Notes: generated from the letters alone by a model not told the origin. Positions 50,097-58,566 are shown, counted from the first letter of the stretch. The stretch is 64,000 nt of DNA from JACNKJ01 sp964344565 (GCA_964344565.1 CAYFNT010000006.1:62001-126000); one strand, 5' to 3'. A program made the numbers and translations.

Positions 50097-51113
50097 TCAC
50101 TCCTTCGTTTCGATGGACAATCCCAGTTCGCGCAGCAGCACGGTGGCGTAGCTTCCCGGCGGCAGTGCGAAACGGAGTCGCCAGCCGCCCTCGTCCTTCC
50201 CGGCGGACAGCCCCTCCACCGGAACGCGCAAGGGGCGCCGCGCGCCGCTGAGGAAGCGGTCCTGCTCTTCGGTCCAGCCGGCCTCCTCCAGCAGTCGCAG
50301 TTCGAGTTCGCCGGCCTCCCCCCCGGGGCGGCTCATCTTCCGGCCCGGCAGCGGTCCGCTGGGGCTGATCTCGAGGGAGGCCGCGCGGCTCGCCTCGGCG
50401 GCGGGATCCTCGACCTCGAACACGGCGCCCTTGCCGTGGATCCAGGCCAGGTCGCCGGGGCGCAATTCATCGAGGGCTTCGATCCGCTCGGCGAGCACCC
50501 GGTTGAACAGGTGCGACTGCCAGGCGTTGGCGAGGAGTTTGGCCCGCCCGCCCCTGGGCTTTCGAGTGCCTTCCAGAATGTTTCGACCCTTCAGGTGGTT
50601 GTCGCCGCCCGCGCCGAAGCGCTGATGGCCGAAATAGTTTGGCAGTCCGCCGGCTCGAAGCTCGGCGATTCGAGCCTCCATGAAATCGGCCTCCGCCTCG
50701 CCGGCCAGGAAGAGCTCGAACCGGTTTCCCGCGAGATGGCCCGGCTTGAGCTTGTTGCCGTGAGGCCGCGCATCGAGGATGCGCCAGTTCTCGTCGCCGA
50801 GCTGCTCGAGCCCGCCTTCGGCCGCGCGGCGGGGAAGGGAGATCCACTGCCGCGTGATCGCGTGACGATCCTTGAGGCCCGCGTGGCCCAGTTCGCGCTC
50901 GCCCAGATCCAGCCGCTCGGCCAGGCGCCGCAGCAGTTCCCGGGTGGTGAGATCGCGTTTCTCGACGAATAGGAAAAGATGCTCGCCCTCCCCCGAGGCG
51001 GGATAGAGGGGAACCTCCTCCACGCGGAAATCTTCGGGCGCCCTTGGCCAGGCCAGGGCGGGAGCTTCGCCGAGGTAGCGAGGCCGGGCGTCCGCGACCG
51101 GATCGAAGTTCAC
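50097..51113 (-). CDS. truD: tRNA pseudouridine(13) synthase TruD
   Basis: A 338-aa enzyme. Signatures: EDFRVEEVPLYPASGEGEHL, VEKRDLTTRELLRRLAER, LGHAGLKDRHAITRQWISLP (catalytic Asp in LKDRHA), NYFGHQRFGAGGDNHLKGR, and ANAWQSHLFNRVLAERI. The start is GTG at 51113 (VNFDPVADARPRYLGEAPAL), with GGAG five bases upstream; it overlaps the trmB stop (GTGA). Length is in the TruD range. Confidence 0.94.
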   Translation of the reverse strand: MNFDPVADARPRYLGEAPALAWPRAPEDFRVEEVPLYPASGEGEHLFLFVEKRDLTTRELLRRLAERLDLGERELGHAGLKDRHAITRQWISLPRRAAEGGLEQLGDENWRILDARPHGNKLKPGHLAGNRFELFLAGEAEADFMEARIAELRAGGLPNYFGHQRFGAGGDNHLKGRNILEGTRKPRGGRAKLLANAWQSHLFNRVLAERIEALDELRPGDLAWIHGKGAVFEVEDPAAEASRAASLEISPSGPLPGRKMSRPGGEAGELELRLLEEAGWTEEQDRFLSGARRPLRVPVEGLSAGKDEGGWRLRFALPPGSYATVLLRELGLSIETKE

Positions 51114-51694
51114 GGCGACTCCAGTCGCAGTCGGAAGCGGTAGGCGCCGCGGCCCTGCTTGCGGTACTTGGCCTCGAAGTGCGTGAGGGGCTCGTCCTCC
51201 TGGGGCCAGTCTACGAGACGGAGCCTTTCGCGGCCTTCCAGACGCTCGGCGATCCAGTCGCGATAGTCCTCGTGATCGGTGGCGATGCGCAGCTCGCCGC
51301 CGGGCTCGAGCACGCGCTCGGCCTGGACGAGCAGAGGCTCGGCCACGAAACGCCGCTTGTGGTGACGGGCCTTGGGCCAGGGATCCGGATAGTAGACATG
51401 CAGCACCGAGACAGCCCCGTCCCCCACGAAGCGGGTGAGGAAGTCCACGGCCTCCGCATGCAGGATGCGCAGGTTGGGCGGCGAGCCCGCCTTCTCCACA
51501 CGGCGCTTGCCCTCGCGGTACCACTTCCGCGAGACCTCCAGCCCCAGGAAGTTCACGTCCGGCCGCGTCTGGGCCGATCGGATGAGAAACAGCGCCTTGC
51601 CGTATCCCAGTTCGATCTCCAGGGGATTCTCGTTGCCGAAGATCTCGGCGAAGGGCAGGGGCCCGGGAAGGCCCAGATGAATTTCGGCTGACAT
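51110..51694 (-). CDS. trmB: tRNA (guanine-N7-)-methyltransferase TrmB
   Basis: A 194-aa SAM-dependent methyltransferase making m7G46. Motifs: FGNENPLEIELGYGKALFLI (SAM site), FLGLEVSRKW, NLRILHAEAVDFL, VSVLHVYYPDPWPKARHHKR (catalytic PDPWPKxxHHKRR), and FEAKYRKQGRGAYRFRL. ATG at 51694; the ribosome-binding site is weak (GAGCGAG). First gene of trmB-truD-unknown. Confidence 0.94.
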   Translation of the reverse strand: MSAEIHLGLPGPLPFAEIFGNENPLEIELGYGKALFLIRSAQTRPDVNFLGLEVSRKWYREGKRRVEKAGSPPNLRILHAEAVDFLTRFVGDGAVSVLHVYYPDPWPKARHHKRRFVAEPLLVQAERVLEPGGELRIATDHEDYRDWIAERLEGRERLRLVDWPQEDEPLTHFEAKYRKQGRGAYRFRLRLESP

Positions 51695-51715
51695 GCTCGC
51701 TCGGAACGGTTTTGG

Positions 51716-51744
51716 TTCACATCGGGCTTCGCGGCCGTTACAGT
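51716..51744 (+). promoter_or_regulatory. Promoter of the dNK-pcnB-mpg group
   Basis: TTCACA (51716-51721), 17-bp spacer, TACAGT (51739-51744), about 47 bp before the deoxynucleoside kinase start, in the 96-bp gap divergent to trmB. Confidence 0.6.
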
Positions 51745-51790
51745 AGTGCGCGGTCCCTCCTCTCACAAGAGCAAAGCTCGCTGGGAAGCC

Positions 51791-52519
51791 ATGGCATTCG
51801 TGCACGTCGTCATCGCGGGAAACATCGGTGCGGGCAAGACCACCCTGACGCGGCTCCTGTCGCGGCATTTCGGATGGCGTCCCTATTTCGAACGCGTGGA
51901 CAGCAATCCCTTCCTGGAGGATTTCTACGGCGACATGGCCCGCTGGGCCTTCGCCCTCCAGGTCTTCTTCCTCTCCCACCGCGTGGAGGATCATCGCCTC
52001 ATCGCCGAGCGCCGCGAGAGCGCCGTGCAGGACCGCTCCCTCTCCGAAGACGCCCTCATCTTCGCGCGCAACCTCGCCGAGATGGGTCAGATGAGCGCCC
52101 GCGAGTGGGACAGCTATCGCCGCCTCTACGAGCAGGCCCGCCTGCTGCTGCGTCCTCCCGACCTGGTCATCTACCTCCGCCGGAGCGTGGATGGCCTGCG
52201 CGAGAACATCAAGAGCCGAGGCCGCGACTACGAAGCGGACATCCCCGTGGACTACCTGGCCCGTCTCAACGGCTTCTACGAGGAGTGGATCGCCGGCGAG
52301 GCCTCGCCCCTGCTCATCGTCGACGCCGACCGCACCGATTTCCTGAACGGCAGCGGCGACGTGCGGAGTCTCATCGGACAGATCGACTGCGCCTTCGACC
52401 AGGGCGAGCTCTTCGGCGACCCCGTCCAGCCTCCACGCGACGACCGGTTCGTCCTGCGCCGCGCGGGCGAGACCCTCGCCGAGCGAAAGATGCTTGGCGG
52501 CGCGGGCGGCCTCCGCTAG
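51791..52519 (+). CDS. Deoxynucleoside kinase (dGK/dAK family)
   Basis: A 242-aa kinase of deoxynucleosides for salvage. P-loop AGNIGAGKTTLTRLLSRHFG (about 9-28), FERVDSNPFLEDFYGDMARW, the DRS motif VQDRSLSEDALIFARNL, IYLRRSVDGLRENIKSRGRD (LID Arg cluster) and LIVDADRTDFL. Similar to Bacillus deoxyadenosine/deoxyguanosine kinases, but longer by about 25 residues at the C-terminus. I chose ATG 51791 (MAFVHVVIAGNIGAGKT); upstream in-frame starts give a non-homologous extension. Precise substrate unknown. Confidence 0.9.
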   Translation: MAFVHVVIAGNIGAGKTTLTRLLSRHFGWRPYFERVDSNPFLEDFYGDMARWAFALQVFFLSHRVEDHRLIAERRESAVQDRSLSEDALIFARNLAEMGQMSAREWDSYRRLYEQARLLLRPPDLVIYLRRSVDGLRENIKSRGRDYEADIPVDYLARLNGFYEEWIAGEASPLLIVDADRTDFLNGSGDVRSLIGQIDCAFDQGELFGDPVQPPRDDRFVLRRAGETLAERKMLGGAGGLR

Positions 52520-52564
52520 TATGAAATCCCACTCCCGAGGCTTGCCATCGAGCGCGGAGGCCTC

Positions 52565-53926
52565 ATGTCCTTACCGGAGGCCCGCATTTTACCGCGGGCC
52601 GAGCATCGCATCTCGCGCCAGGACATCGATCCCGACGCGCTGAAAGTCCTCAATCGCCTCTACCGATACGGCTACCAGGCCTACCTCGTGGGCGGCGGCG
52701 TACGCGATCTGCTCACGGGACGCGTGCCCAAGGACTACGACATCGGCACCGACGCCGTGCCCTCCGAAGTCCTGGAGCTCTTCCGCAACAGCCGAGTCAT
52801 CGGCCGGCGCTTCCCCATCGTGCACGTGCTTTTCGCCCGCCGGAAGTTCGTCGAGGTCGCCACCTTCAGATCCCTGGAGGATGAGGGCGAGAACGGCGAT
52901 GAGCTGCCCACGGACCCCGATTCGGAGGAGGAGGAGGAACGTCTGCTGGAAGAGGCCGACGCGCTCCTCAAGGAGATATCCGAAGCGCCGGAATCCGAAA
53001 CCGGGACCAGGCGCCGACGCCCGAGCCCTCTGGAGATCGCGGCGTTGCAGGAGTACGGCACGCCGGCCGAAGACGCCCTGCGCCGCGACCTGACCATCAA
53101 CGGGCTCTTCTACAGCATCTCCGACTTCAGCGTCATCGACTACGTGGGCGGCCTCGACGATCTCAGGGCGGGCGTGATCCGCGCCATCGGCGATCCCATG
53201 ATTCGCTTCGAGGAGGATCCCGTGCGCATGCTGCGGGCGGTGCGCCACGCGGCCCGCATGCATTTTCGCATCGAGGAGAATACCCTTCGGGCCATCGAGC
53301 ATCACCGCGGCCTGCTCAGCGAATGCAATCGGGCGCGGCTCATCGAGGAGTTCTACCGCGACCTGCGCGGCGGCGCTTCCGTGGAGACGTTCAAGCTGCT
53401 CAAGGAGACCGGGCTGCTCAGCGAGTTGCTTCCCGAGCTGGACATGCTCCTGCCCCCCGAGAGCATCGACCCCATCCCCTGGCGGCGACTGGCCGTGCTC
53501 GATCGCGACATGGTCGAAGGCGAGGAGATCTCCAATCCGGTGCTGCTGGCCCTGCTGTTGACCTTCCCCATGATACGAGAGATCGAATCGGATCGCGGCG
53601 CGGAAGGCAGACGTCCCGACTACGGACGTTCGGCCTATCGATTCCTCAAGCCCCTCACCTCGCGCCTGGGCGTCTCGCGCCGGGACAACGAGCAGCTTTT
53701 CCTCATCTCCATCGCCCAACGTCGCATGCGGGCCTTCCTGGACGGCGGCGCGGTGCCGCGCTTCCTGCAGCGCAAGCAGTACTTCGGCGATGCCTTCCGC
53801 CTGCTCAGCATGGACGCCGAAGCCCGGGGACAGGAAGTGCCGCCCCTTCGTTTCACCACCGGCAACCAGCGGCGACGCAGCGGTCGGCGCAGGCGGCGCG
53901 GCGGGCGCCGGCGCCGTGAGTCCTGA
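52565..53926 (+). CDS. pcnB: Poly(A) polymerase PcnB-like nucleotidyltransferase
   Basis: A 453-aa member of the class II poly(A) polymerase/CCA-adding family. YLVGGGVRDLLTGRVPKDYD (catalytic Asp pair follows in KDYDIGTDA), RNSRVIGRRFPIVHVLF, and DALRRDLTINGLFYSISDFS with IRAIGDPMIRFEEDPVRMLR are PcnB-like. A 65-residue insertion (about 107-170) is strongly acidic (DSEEEEERLLEEADALLKEI) and then basic; it divides the catalytic head. The C-terminus is Arg-rich (RRRSGRRRRRGGRRRRES). ATG 52565 has GGAGG upstream. It could be a tailing or CCA enzyme; the IGRRF motif favours PcnB. Confidence 0.88.
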   Translation: MSLPEARILPRAEHRISRQDIDPDALKVLNRLYRYGYQAYLVGGGVRDLLTGRVPKDYDIGTDAVPSEVLELFRNSRVIGRRFPIVHVLFARRKFVEVATFRSLEDEGENGDELPTDPDSEEEEERLLEEADALLKEISEAPESETGTRRRRPSPLEIAALQEYGTPAEDALRRDLTINGLFYSISDFSVIDYVGGLDDLRAGVIRAIGDPMIRFEEDPVRMLRAVRHAARMHFRIEENTLRAIEHHRGLLSECNRARLIEEFYRDLRGGASVETFKLLKETGLLSELLPELDMLLPPESIDPIPWRRLAVLDRDMVEGEEISNPVLLALLLTFPMIREIESDRGAEGRRPDYGRSAYRFLKPLTSRLGVSRRDNEQLFLISIAQRRMRAFLDGGAVPRFLQRKQYFGDAFRLLSMDAEARGQEVPPLRFTTGNQRRRSGRRRRRGGRRRRES

Positions 53927-54530
53927 GCGGATCCTTTCCCCCGACTTCTTCGCGCGACCCGTGCTGCAGGTCGCGCCCGACCTTCTGGGGCGCAGACTCC
54001 TGCGCATCGTCGACGGCCGTCGTCTCGCCCTGCGCATCGTCGAGGTGGAAGCCTACGGCGCCCGGCACCGCGGCCAGGTCGACCGGGCCTGTCACGCCTG
54101 GCGCGGCCCGACCCCGCGCACCGAGCTCATGTTCGGTCCGCCGGGACGCGCCTACATCTACCTGATCTACGGTATGCACCACTGCCTCAACTTCGTCTGC
54201 GCCCGCGAGGGTCTGGCCCAGGCCGTGCTGATCCGGGCAGGCGAGCCCTGCGAGGGCGAGGATGTCATGGCCGAGCTTCGCGCCGGTCGTCCGCGCAAAG
54301 AGTGGACAAGCGGGCCAGGACGACTGGCCGCCGCTCTCGCCCTTTCCCGAGTCCAGAACGGAATCCCTCTCGCGCCTCCCGAACTCTGGCTCGAGGAGGG
54401 GAAACCCCTGCCTCGACGCCGCATCGCCCGGAGCCCCCGTATCGGCGTGGACTACGCGGGCGAGGCCGCGCGGTGGCCATGGCGTTTCGTGGATCCCCGA
54501 AGCGAGTTCCTGAGCCATGGAACCGGCTAA
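53916..54530 (+). CDS. DNA-3-methyladenine glycosylase (AAG/Mpg family)
   Basis: A 204-aa base-excision repair enzyme. LRIVEVEAYG (catalytic Glu in VEVEAY), ACHAWRGPTPRTELMFGPPG, RAYIYLIYGMHHCLNFVCAR, AVLIRAGEPCEGEDVM and TSGPGRLAAAL are the family motifs. The start is GTG at 53916 (VSPERILSPDFFARPVLQVA), overlapping the pcnB end by 11 bp. Length is typical. Confidence 0.95.
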   Translation: MSPERILSPDFFARPVLQVAPDLLGRRLLRIVDGRRLALRIVEVEAYGARHRGQVDRACHAWRGPTPRTELMFGPPGRAYIYLIYGMHHCLNFVCAREGLAQAVLIRAGEPCEGEDVMAELRAGRPRKEWTSGPGRLAAALALSRVQNGIPLAPPELWLEEGKPLPRRRIARSPRIGVDYAGEAARWPWRFVDPRSEFLSHGTG

Positions 54531-54531
54531 C

Positions 54532-54560
54532 TTGACTGCCTGACATTTGGCATGTATAAT
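54532..54560 (+). promoter_or_regulatory. Near-consensus promoter of the RES/Xre module
   Basis: TTGACT (54532-54537), 17-bp spacer, TATAAT (54555-54560): the best promoter in the window, 29 bp upstream of the antitoxin start. Confidence 0.9.
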
Positions 54561-54575
54561 GCTGACATATGGCAT
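54541..54575 (+). promoter_or_regulatory. Twin operator sites flanking the -10 box
   Basis: TGACATTTGGCAT (54541-54553) and TGACATATGGCAT (54563-54575) are 13-bp direct copies, 22 bp apart, about two helical turns. Each is near-palindromic (core TG-CATATG-CA). The first overlaps the spacer, the second lies downstream of TATAAT. Expected site for autorepression by the antitoxin/toxin complex. Confidence 0.8.
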
Positions 54576-54588
54576 CATAGGAGGCTGT

Positions 54589-55020
54589 ATGAACGTGGGG
54601 CAAATCGCTCGGGAACTGGGTGGCAAGAAAACGCTGGGCAGGACCATACGCAGCCAGAGCCAATTCATCGAGCTCGTGAATCAGGGTTTCCCCTTCGATT
54701 CCCTGTCCCACTTCTCTCAGCGTATCGACATGAGCGTCGGCGAGATCGCAGGGGTGCTCAGGATCAACCCCCGCACCCTGGCGCGAAGGAAGAGAGCCGG
54801 GCAGCTCATGGCCGCCGAATCGGATCGTCTTGCCCGCCTGGCCAAGATCATGGCCTATGCCGTCGAAGTGCTCGGCAATCTCGAACGAGCGTCCCGGTGG
54901 ATGCGTAAACCCAACCGGGCACTGGGAATGCTCAAGCCCATCGAGAGACTCGACACCGACCTCGGCAGCGATGAGGTGGAAGAGCTTCTGGGCCGTATCG
55001 ACCACGGCATCTACAGTTGA
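54589..55020 (+). CDS. Xre/MbcA/ParS-family antitoxin
   Basis: A 143-aa antitoxin. The N-terminal HTH region includes MSVGEIAGVLRINPRTLARR; the C-terminal MbcA/ParS toxin-binding domain has YAVEVLGNLERASRWMRKPN, RALGMLKPIERLDTDLGSDE and EVEELLGRIDHGIYS. ATG 54589 follows AGGAGG. The stop overlaps the toxin start (TGATG). Neutralises the RES toxin and probably represses its own promoter through the twin operator. Confidence 0.93.
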   Translation: MNVGQIARELGGKKTLGRTIRSQSQFIELVNQGFPFDSLSHFSQRIDMSVGEIAGVLRINPRTLARRKRAGQLMAAESDRLARLAKIMAYAVEVLGNLERASRWMRKPNRALGMLKPIERLDTDLGSDEVEELLGRIDHGIYS

Positions 55021-55490
55021 TGAAGATCTTCCGCATCACGCGTTCACGCTACGCTGGCAGCGCCTACGCCGGCCTCGGCGGGAGAACGCGATCCGGTCGT
55101 TGGCATGAGAGAGGTCCCTCGATCACCTACGCATCCGAGTCGAGAGCCCTGGCCGCCCTCGAAATCCTCGTCAATCTGGACCCAGAAGATTTGCCCGATG
55201 ACCTCGTGATCGTCCCCGCCGACCTGCCCGAGGCCTGTTGCCTGGAGATCCACAAGAGGGACCTACCGAGAAACTGGAGACTGTCGCCCTCCCCCGACTC
55301 CACCCAGAAGCTCGGAGGCGAATGGTTGAAAAGGGGCGACACTCTGGCAATGATCCTTCCCTCTGCGGTGATTCCCGAGGAGCGGAACATCGTCCTCAAT
55401 CCCGAGCATTCGGACTTTTCCCGGCTGCGTGTCGGCAGGCCGGAACCTTTCACCCTGGATCCCAGATTGAGAAGGAATCGCCGAACCTAG
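55020..55490 (+). CDS. RES-domain toxin
   Basis: A 156-aa toxin of the RES family, which degrades NAD+ (MbcT/RES-type). MKIFRITRSRYAGSAYAGLG with GGRTRSGRWHERG (conserved Arg) and ITYASESRALAALEILVNLD (conserved Tyr-Ser-Glu, E..) then SDFSRLRVGRPEPFTLDPRL are the R-E-S positions. ATG 55020 overlaps the antitoxin stop. The frame is intact, so the module looks active. Its 3' end overlaps the convergent dehydrogenase by 4 bp. Confidence 0.93.
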   Translation: MKIFRITRSRYAGSAYAGLGGRTRSGRWHERGPSITYASESRALAALEILVNLDPEDLPDDLVIVPADLPEACCLEIHKRDLPRNWRLSPSPDSTQKLGGEWLKRGDTLAMILPSAVIPEERNIVLNPEHSDFSRLRVGRPEPFTLDPRLRRNRRT

Positions 55491-56650
55491 AGGTCTTCGA
55501 GGGATTCCTCGAGGACGAGATCGTGTTCGGCCAGTTCGGACAGGTAGGGTCCGGGGACGATGGCCTCTTCCAGACGCATGGCGCCCTCCCGGGGAGTTTC
55601 TCCACGAGCCAGGAGCTGCAGCACCAGGGAGGCCGGGAATGCCGTGCCCCGGCGCATGGCGGAGAAGCCGGTTTCCTCGTCGTAACGGTCGATCATGCGG
55701 AGGCGACGCCGCCTGGCCCTGCCGTCCAGACGGCCCTCGGCTTCCACCTGGAAGATCACCAGATCCCGGATCTCCCTGCCCCGGTCCAGATGCCGGGTGA
55801 GGATATCGCCTGAGAATCGGCGGGGCGAGAGCCGGGCGCCCTCGATCTCCAGAGGCTCCTCTTCCAGGAAGCCCAGATCCCTCAACAGTCGAATCTTCTC
55901 GAAGTGTCCGGGGTAACGTACTGTCTTGTATTCAAGTTCACGGACGCGCCCCTCCAGGCTCCAGGGCAGGGTGCTGGTGCCGCCCAGGGTCGGGCAGGCC
56001 TCGCAGCGCCCCAGGGGTTCGGGCAATTCGAGGATCTCGGTCTCGCTCAGGGTGGGCACCCGGGCGATCTTGCCGCCCTTCAGCACCACCGCCTCGCCCA
56101 GGTACTCGTTGATGAGGCCGTGGATGGAGAAGAAGAGGGCGTAGTCCAGGGGCGGCTGGGGATCGGAGGGCAGGCCCCCCACGCGGATGCGAAGGCTGTC
56201 CACCTCGTCCATGCCCTCGATGGCGGCCATGGCCGCGGTGGCCGACAGGCCGGGAGCCAGTCCGCAGTCGGGCACGAGGCGTGCGCCGTTCTCGGCGGCC
56301 AGCTCGTCGAGCTCCAGGATCTTCAGCACGATATCCGTGTTGCCGCCGAGGTCCACGTAGTGCACGCCGCGACGGGCGCAGGCTTCGGCGACGGGAAGGG
56401 TCATGAAGTAGGGAAGGGCGTTGAAGCAGGCGTCGGCCCTGTCCAAGAGCTCGCCCAGGGCCGCATCGTCGGAAAGGTCCGCCACCGCCGTCTCGACATC
56501 CAGGGTAGAGGAAGGCAGGGACTTCGCGGCGGCGTGGACGATCTCGGCCTCGCGATCCACCATGAGCACGGATTCCACGCCGCGGCTGCGGGCCAGATCC
56601 CAAGCCGCGGCGCTGCCCTGAAGGCCGGCTCCGAGCACGATGAAGCGCAA
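55487..56650 (-). CDS. Saccharopine dehydrogenase-fold oxidoreductase (L-lysine 6-dehydrogenase-like)
   Basis: A 387-aa protein with a Rossmann start RFIVLGAGLQGSAAAWDLAR, DACFNALPYFMTLPVAEACA, VHYVDLGGNTDIVLKILELD, and LVPDCGLAPGLSATAAMAAI. These match L-lysine 6-dehydrogenase and saccharopine dehydrogenase-like enzymes; a size near 385 aa favours the former. The start is TTG at 56650 (LRFIVLG); no better start is seen. It begins 1 bp after the small lipoprotein stop. The product of lysine 6-oxidation would feed lysine degradation or cyclisation, but substrate is not proven. Confidence 0.82.
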   Translation of the reverse strand: MRFIVLGAGLQGSAAAWDLARSRGVESVLMVDREAEIVHAAAKSLPSSTLDVETAVADLSDDAALGELLDRADACFNALPYFMTLPVAEACARRGVHYVDLGGNTDIVLKILELDELAAENGARLVPDCGLAPGLSATAAMAAIEGMDEVDSLRIRVGGLPSDPQPPLDYALFFSIHGLINEYLGEAVVLKGGKIARVPTLSETEILELPEPLGRCEACPTLGGTSTLPWSLEGRVRELEYKTVRYPGHFEKIRLLRDLGFLEEEPLEIEGARLSPRRFSGDILTRHLDRGREIRDLVIFQVEAEGRLDGRARRRRLRMIDRYDEETGFSAMRRGTAFPASLVLQLLARGETPREGAMRLEEAIVPGPYLSELAEHDLVLEESLEDL

Positions 56651-56651
56651 A

Positions 56652-57050
56652 CTAGAAGCTTCCGTTGATCTGGTAGTAGAGAACGAGAATCAGGATGGAG
56701 ATTCCCGCGAGGCCTCCGCCCACGACCCACTTGTTGTTCTTATGCAGCTCGATCCTGCTGACCTTGTCCTTGGCCAGCATGAGCTCGGCTTCGCGGCTGA
56801 CGACTCCGTCGTCGATGATCTCCACGTTGAGGAGATGGAAGAATTCCCCTTCGGCGCTCTTGAGAGTCTGGGCCTTGTAGATGATGCCGTCCTCCCCGGT
56901 CATCTTCACGTTGCCCGTGTAGTTCTCCAGGTCGGCGGACTCATCCGCGCTCATGACCTCGGGGTTGAGTTCGGTCCTCTGGGTGCAGCCGCCCAGGAGA
57001 AGGGCGAGGAGGATCGTCACGAGAGCGAAGGACGCGCGGCCACTCTTCAT
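56652..57050 (-). CDS. Small lipoprotein with C-terminal membrane segment
   Basis: 132 aa, starting at ATG 57050 (MKSGRASFALVTILLALLLG) with AAGGAG nine bases upstream. Lipobox LLGGC predicts lipidation. The middle is short beta-rich (GNVKMTGEDGIIYKAQTLKS; EFFHLLNVEIIDDGVVSREA), and the C-terminus carries a second hydrophobic segment (VVGGGLAGISILILVLYYQI). A lipoprotein with a C-terminal membrane helix is unusual. Promoter upstream. Family not recognised. Confidence 0.75.
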   Translation of the reverse strand: MKSGRASFALVTILLALLLGGCTQRTELNPEVMSADESADLENYTGNVKMTGEDGIIYKAQTLKSAEGEFFHLLNVEIIDDGVVSREAELMLAKDKVSRIELHKNNKWVVGGGLAGISILILVLYYQINGSF

Positions 57051-57097
57051 CACTGCTTGCTCCTTGGAGAAATGGAATTGCCGTTCGGGGCGGGCGG

Positions 57098-57126
57098 AAA
57101 ATAGCACTTGTCCCGGCGAGGATCAA
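57098..57126 (-). promoter_or_regulatory. Promoter of the small lipoprotein-dehydrogenase pair
   Basis: Minus strand TTGATC (57121-57126), 17-bp spacer, TATTTT (57098-57103), 48-76 bp before the lipoprotein start. A GC hairpin CGGGGC/GCCCCG (57134-57152) just upstream, after the purF stop, may end purF transcription though it lacks a T-run. Confidence 0.65.
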
Positions 57127-57153
57127 GCCTTGTCGGGGCGGTATCGGCCCCGT

Positions 57154-58566
57154 TCAGAGCCGCGACTCCGGCTCCAGGGTCTTGTCGAGGCTGAACTTGT
57201 CCCAGGCCTCCACGTCCACCGGATAGTCGCCGCTGAAGCAGGCCGTGCAGAAATCCTCGGGGACGGCCACGCAGGATCGCATGCCCTCCAGAGAGAGATA
57301 GCCCAGGGATTCCACCGCCAGGAAATCACGGATGCCAGGCACGTCCATGTTGTTGCGGATGAGTTCGGCCTTGGTGGGCATGTCGATGCCGTAGAAACAG
57401 GGATGGGCGATGGGCGGACTGCTGATGCGCAGGTGCACCTCGGCCGCCCCGGCGCCCTTGAGCAGGCGCACGAGCTTCTTCATGGTGCTGCCGCGCACGA
57501 TGGAGTCGTCCACCACCACCACGCGTTTGTTCTTGAGCACGCCCCGCACGGGATTGAACTTGATGAGCACGCCGCGGTCCCGCACCGACTGCTTCGGATT
57601 GATGAAGGTGCGCCCCACGTAGTGGTTGCGGATGAGCCCGAACTCGAAGCGGATGCCGCTCTCGAGGCTGTAGCCCAGGGCGGCGCTGTTGCTGGAGTCG
57701 GGCACGCCGATGACGATGTCGGCCTCCACCGGATGCTCCCGCGCCAGCTGCTTGCCCAGCTTGCGGCGGATCTTGTCCACGTTGTCGTTGAAGACGATGC
57801 TGTCCGGCCGCGAGAAGTAGACGTACTCGAAGATGCACTGGGCCAGGCGCGGCGCCTCCTTCACCCGCCGGGAACGCGGGCCTTCCTCGCCGATGATCAC
57901 CAGCTCGCCGGGAATCACGTCGCGGGTGTACTTGCCGCGCACGATGTCGAAGGCGCAGCTCTCGGAGGCCACCATCCAGGCGCCGTCCAGCAGACCCAGG
58001 CAGAGCGGCCTGAAGCCCATGGGATCGCGATAGGCGTAGATGTTGTCCTTGGACTGGATGATCAGGCTGAAGGCGCCCTCGAGCCCGTCCACGGCCTCGG
58101 CGATCATGTCCTCCACCGACTCCATGTTCGAGCGCACCATGCGATGCAGCACGATCTCGCTGTCGCTGGTCGACTGGAAGATGCTGCCCTCGCGCTCCAT
58201 CGCCTTCCGGAGCGCCATGGCGTTGGTGATGTTTCCGTTGTGCGCGATGGCGAGGCGGCCGACCCGCGTGTCCACCACGATGGGCTGGGCGTTGAGCAGG
58301 CTCACCCGGCCCGTGGTCGAGTAGCGGTTGTGCCCGATGGCCATCCGGCCCTTGAGGTCGGCCAGTCCCTCCTGGCTGAACACGTCGCCCACCTGTCCCA
58401 TGCCCATCTGCCGGCGCATCTGCACGCCGTCGCTCACCACCATGCCGCTGGACTCCTGCCCGCGATGCTGCAGGGAGTAGAGGCCCAGATAGGTGATCTC
58501 GGCGGCTTCGGGGTGTCCCCAGATGCCGAAGACTCCGCACTCCTCGCGAGGACGGTCACTCTGCAT
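57154..58566 (-). CDS. purF: Amidophosphoribosyltransferase
   Basis: A 470-aa enzyme for the first step of purine synthesis. The N-terminal nucleophile is Cys10 in REECGVFGIWG; the short propeptide before it is typical and removed on maturation. LYSLQHRGQESSGMVVSDG, GHNRYSTTGRV and AHNGNITNA are glutaminase motifs. The PRPP site is RVVVVDDSIVRGSTMKKLVR. A Zn/Fe-S-type Cys pair near the C-terminus (DFCTACFSGDYPVD) fits the Bacillus-like Fe-S type. The ATG at 58566 shares a base with the PurS-like stop (TGATG). Last gene of the purine operon. Confidence 0.96.
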   Translation of the reverse strand: MQSDRPREECGVFGIWGHPEAAEITYLGLYSLQHRGQESSGMVVSDGVQMRRQMGMGQVGDVFSQEGLADLKGRMAIGHNRYSTTGRVSLLNAQPIVVDTRVGRLAIAHNGNITNAMALRKAMEREGSIFQSTSDSEIVLHRMVRSNMESVEDMIAEAVDGLEGAFSLIIQSKDNIYAYRDPMGFRPLCLGLLDGAWMVASESCAFDIVRGKYTRDVIPGELVIIGEEGPRSRRVKEAPRLAQCIFEYVYFSRPDSIVFNDNVDKIRRKLGKQLAREHPVEADIVIGVPDSSNSAALGYSLESGIRFEFGLIRNHYVGRTFINPKQSVRDRGVLIKFNPVRGVLKNKRVVVVDDSIVRGSTMKKLVRLLKGAGAAEVHLRISSPPIAHPCFYGIDMPTKAELIRNNMDVPGIRDFLAVESLGYLSLEGMRSCVAVPEDFCTACFSGDYPVDVEAWDKFSLDKTLEPESRL

